Below, piece after piece: positions 22,786 to 23,889 of a stretch of 23,889 nucleotides of DNA. Made by a program: the position numbers and the translations under genes. Below the pieces are notes generated by a model, which was not told where the DNA came from, searched no databases, and saw only the letters and a list, made by a program, of their open reading frames with translations. The DNA is from JANWKQ01 sp964624635 (GTDB lineage: Bacteria; Bacteroidota; Bacteroidia; CAIKAF01), in contig CAZUXM010000043.1 of NCBI GenBank assembly GCA_964624635.1, forward strand, positions 1 to 23,889, read 5' to 3'. Numbering within the stretch: the stretch's first letter is position 1; every line of letters starts with the position of its first letter.

Positions 22786-23807
22786 ACGTCCATCTTTTTA
22801 AGCAATTTACTTCTTTTATCTGTATAAAACACTTCAGCCATCAACAAAACTATAGCAAAAATCAATATCCATTGAAATTGTTCCTCTAATCCTTCTTCAT
22901 TTTTACTTTCAAAGGTTTCTTTTTCAAGCTTTCTTAATTGTTTATTGATGTCAAGTAAAGCACTGAGGGGGTCTTCGCCTTTATAATAACTTCCTTTTCC
23001 TTTTTTAGCTATCTCTTCTAATAATTGAGGGTTGGCACGGGTAATTACCTCATTGTTACTATCGTCTTTTTTATTACCCTTTAACGTCCCCTGAGCATCA
23101 TAAATGGGTATCGGTCCACCGGAGTTGGTACCTATACCTATGGTAAAAATATTGATTCCCTTTTTAGTCACTTTGGATATCATTTCATCCAAAGCCCCTT
23201 CATGATCTTCACCATCCGTTAATAAAATAATGGCACCGGCTGATTTAAGTTCTTTAGGAAAAGCAGCTAAACTTACCTTTAATGCTTCGGATATTGAAGT
23301 TCCCTGTGTACCAAACATAGAAGGATGTACACCTGCCAGCATGTTTTTAATGGCTGCATAATCATTGGTCATTTCTACCAATAAATCAGCCTGACCCGCA
23401 AAAGCCACCAACCCTACTCTATCACCATTCAGTTTTTCTAAAAATGCTGCAATAGCATCTTTGGTGCGTTCTAATCTGTTGGGTGAAATATCTTCACACA
23501 ACATACTGGTTGAAACATCTAATGCAATTACCAGATCAATACCTGTACTTTTGGTCATACGAACTTTAGGACCAAATTTCGGTCGGGCTAACGTAAATAC
23601 TATACAAACAAATACCAGTGATAATAATATATACCTGAACAGCCATCTGCCAAACGATAACTGAGATATAAGTGAATTTATATTTTGTTGAGCAAAATGT
23701 TGTTTAATTTTTCTTTTTCTCCATATCCATTGTAGTATTACCAATCCGATGATAAATACTATCCCGAACAGGCACCAGAACATATATGGATTTGAAAACT
23801 TCAGCAT
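22782..23807 (-). CDS. batB: BatB: VWA-domain membrane protein
   Basis: This 341-residue protein has N-terminal membrane helices (about 8-29 and 56-73) and a von Willebrand A domain (about 88-290). The full MIDAS set is visible: D97-x-S99-x-S101 (DVSTS), T170 (GTQGT) and T197-D198-G199 (LLTDGED). A C-terminal membrane helix lies at about 313-330. The order VWA-TPR-BatD-BatE, plus a preceding VWA-type protein end, fixes this as BatB. The metal-binding VWA face probably engages BatD in the periplasm. It lies 1 nt after the preceding gene and overlaps batC by 4 nt. Confidence 0.93.
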   Translation of the reverse strand: MLKFSNPYMFWCLFGIVFIIGLVILQWIWRKRKIKQHFAQQNINSLISQLSFGRWLFRYILLSLVFVCIVFTLARPKFGPKVRMTKSTGIDLVIALDVSTSMLCEDISPNRLERTKDAIAAFLEKLNGDRVGLVAFAGQADLLVEMTNDYAAIKNMLAGVHPSMFGTQGTSISEALKVSLAAFPKELKSAGAIILLTDGEDHEGALDEMISKVTKKGINIFTIGIGTNSGGPIPIYDAQGTLKGNKKDDSNNEVITRANPQLLEEIAKKGKGSYYKGEDPLSALLDINKQLRKLEKETFESKNEEGLEEQFQWILIFAIVLLMAEVFYTDKRSKLLKKMDV

Positions 23808-23808
23808 T

Positions 23809-23889
23809 TTAAATAATCCCTCTGTAAAAAGTAAGTCTCAATAATAATTCAATACAAAATAAAATCCCACCTAATAAAACAAACCAGAA
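23809..23889 (-). CDS. batA: BatA, C-terminal fragment at the window edge
   Basis: The last 26 codons of a gene entering from the right encode a hydrophobic helix (FWFVLLGGILFCIELLLRLT) and the basic end FYRGII, then a stop at 23809-23811. This is the expected C-terminal membrane helix of the VWA protein BatA, which precedes batB in Bacteroidota. The stop is 1 nt before the batB ATG. Identification rests on position and the membrane helix only. Confidence 0.7.
   Translation of the reverse strand, partial: FWFVLLGGILFCIELLLRLTFYRGII

Overview
The window reads as chromosomal DNA from a member of the Bacteroidota, probably an uncultured or environmental Chitinophagia/Sphingobacteriia-like lineage. 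The evidence is the low GC content, the near absence of Shine-Dalgarno sequences, one promoter of the Bacteroidota type (TTG-N17-TATTTTTG), a batA-batB-batC-batD-batE operon in canonical order, a DUF3667 protein and a Bacteroidota-type START-like protein. Lineage is inferred from gene content only. A run of ten Ns at 17780-17789 shows that this is a scaffold with at least one unresolved join.

Layout. (1) 1-2700 is accessory DNA: an unrecognised zinc-ribbon protein, a CoiA-like nuclease, then about 1 kb without genes. That stretch holds a 12-unit 21-bp tandem repeat (1660-1911), a large imperfect inverted repeat (1922-2072), two short palindromes and a strong orphan terminator (2487-2520). (2) 2701-6929: a lysine-rich histone-H1-like/AT-hook/START-domain protein converges on, and overlaps by 14 nt, a three-gene minus-strand operon (GT2 glycosyltransferase, PAP2 phosphatase, ArnT/PMT-like transferase), probably for polyprenyl-phosphate sugar transfer to the envelope. 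(3) 6998-11201: a tight plus-strand operon of an LptF/LptG permease, a GT4 glycosyltransferase, a rhomboid protease and a class IV aminotransferase (PabC-like). A YqgE/AlgH protein converges on it. (4) 11955-14291: a secreted 778-residue MORN-repeat protein with an exact 116-residue higher-order repeat.

(5) 14399-16982 is the most unusual part. Three gene blocks, all on the plus strand, each begin with GTTAGGT. Two end with its complement ACCTAAC, and imperfect hairpins lie between the blocks. This resembles an integron cassette array without an integrase (a CALIN). The cargo is a DUF4240 protein, a small lipoprotein, a zinc-ribbon protein and a small unknown protein. (6) 17012-19100 returns to ordinary genes: a hotdog thioesterase, a DUF3667 protein broken by the N-gap, and two small unknown proteins. 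(7) 19190-23889 is the bat operon on the minus strand, ending in a YfcE-type phosphoesterase. A Bacteroidota-type palindrome covers the batE start codon.

In functional terms, most conserved genes concern the cell envelope: LPS transport, sugar transfer, a lipid-phosphate phosphatase, membrane proteolysis and the Bat complex. The accessory novelty lies in the left non-coding block and in the cassette-like array.
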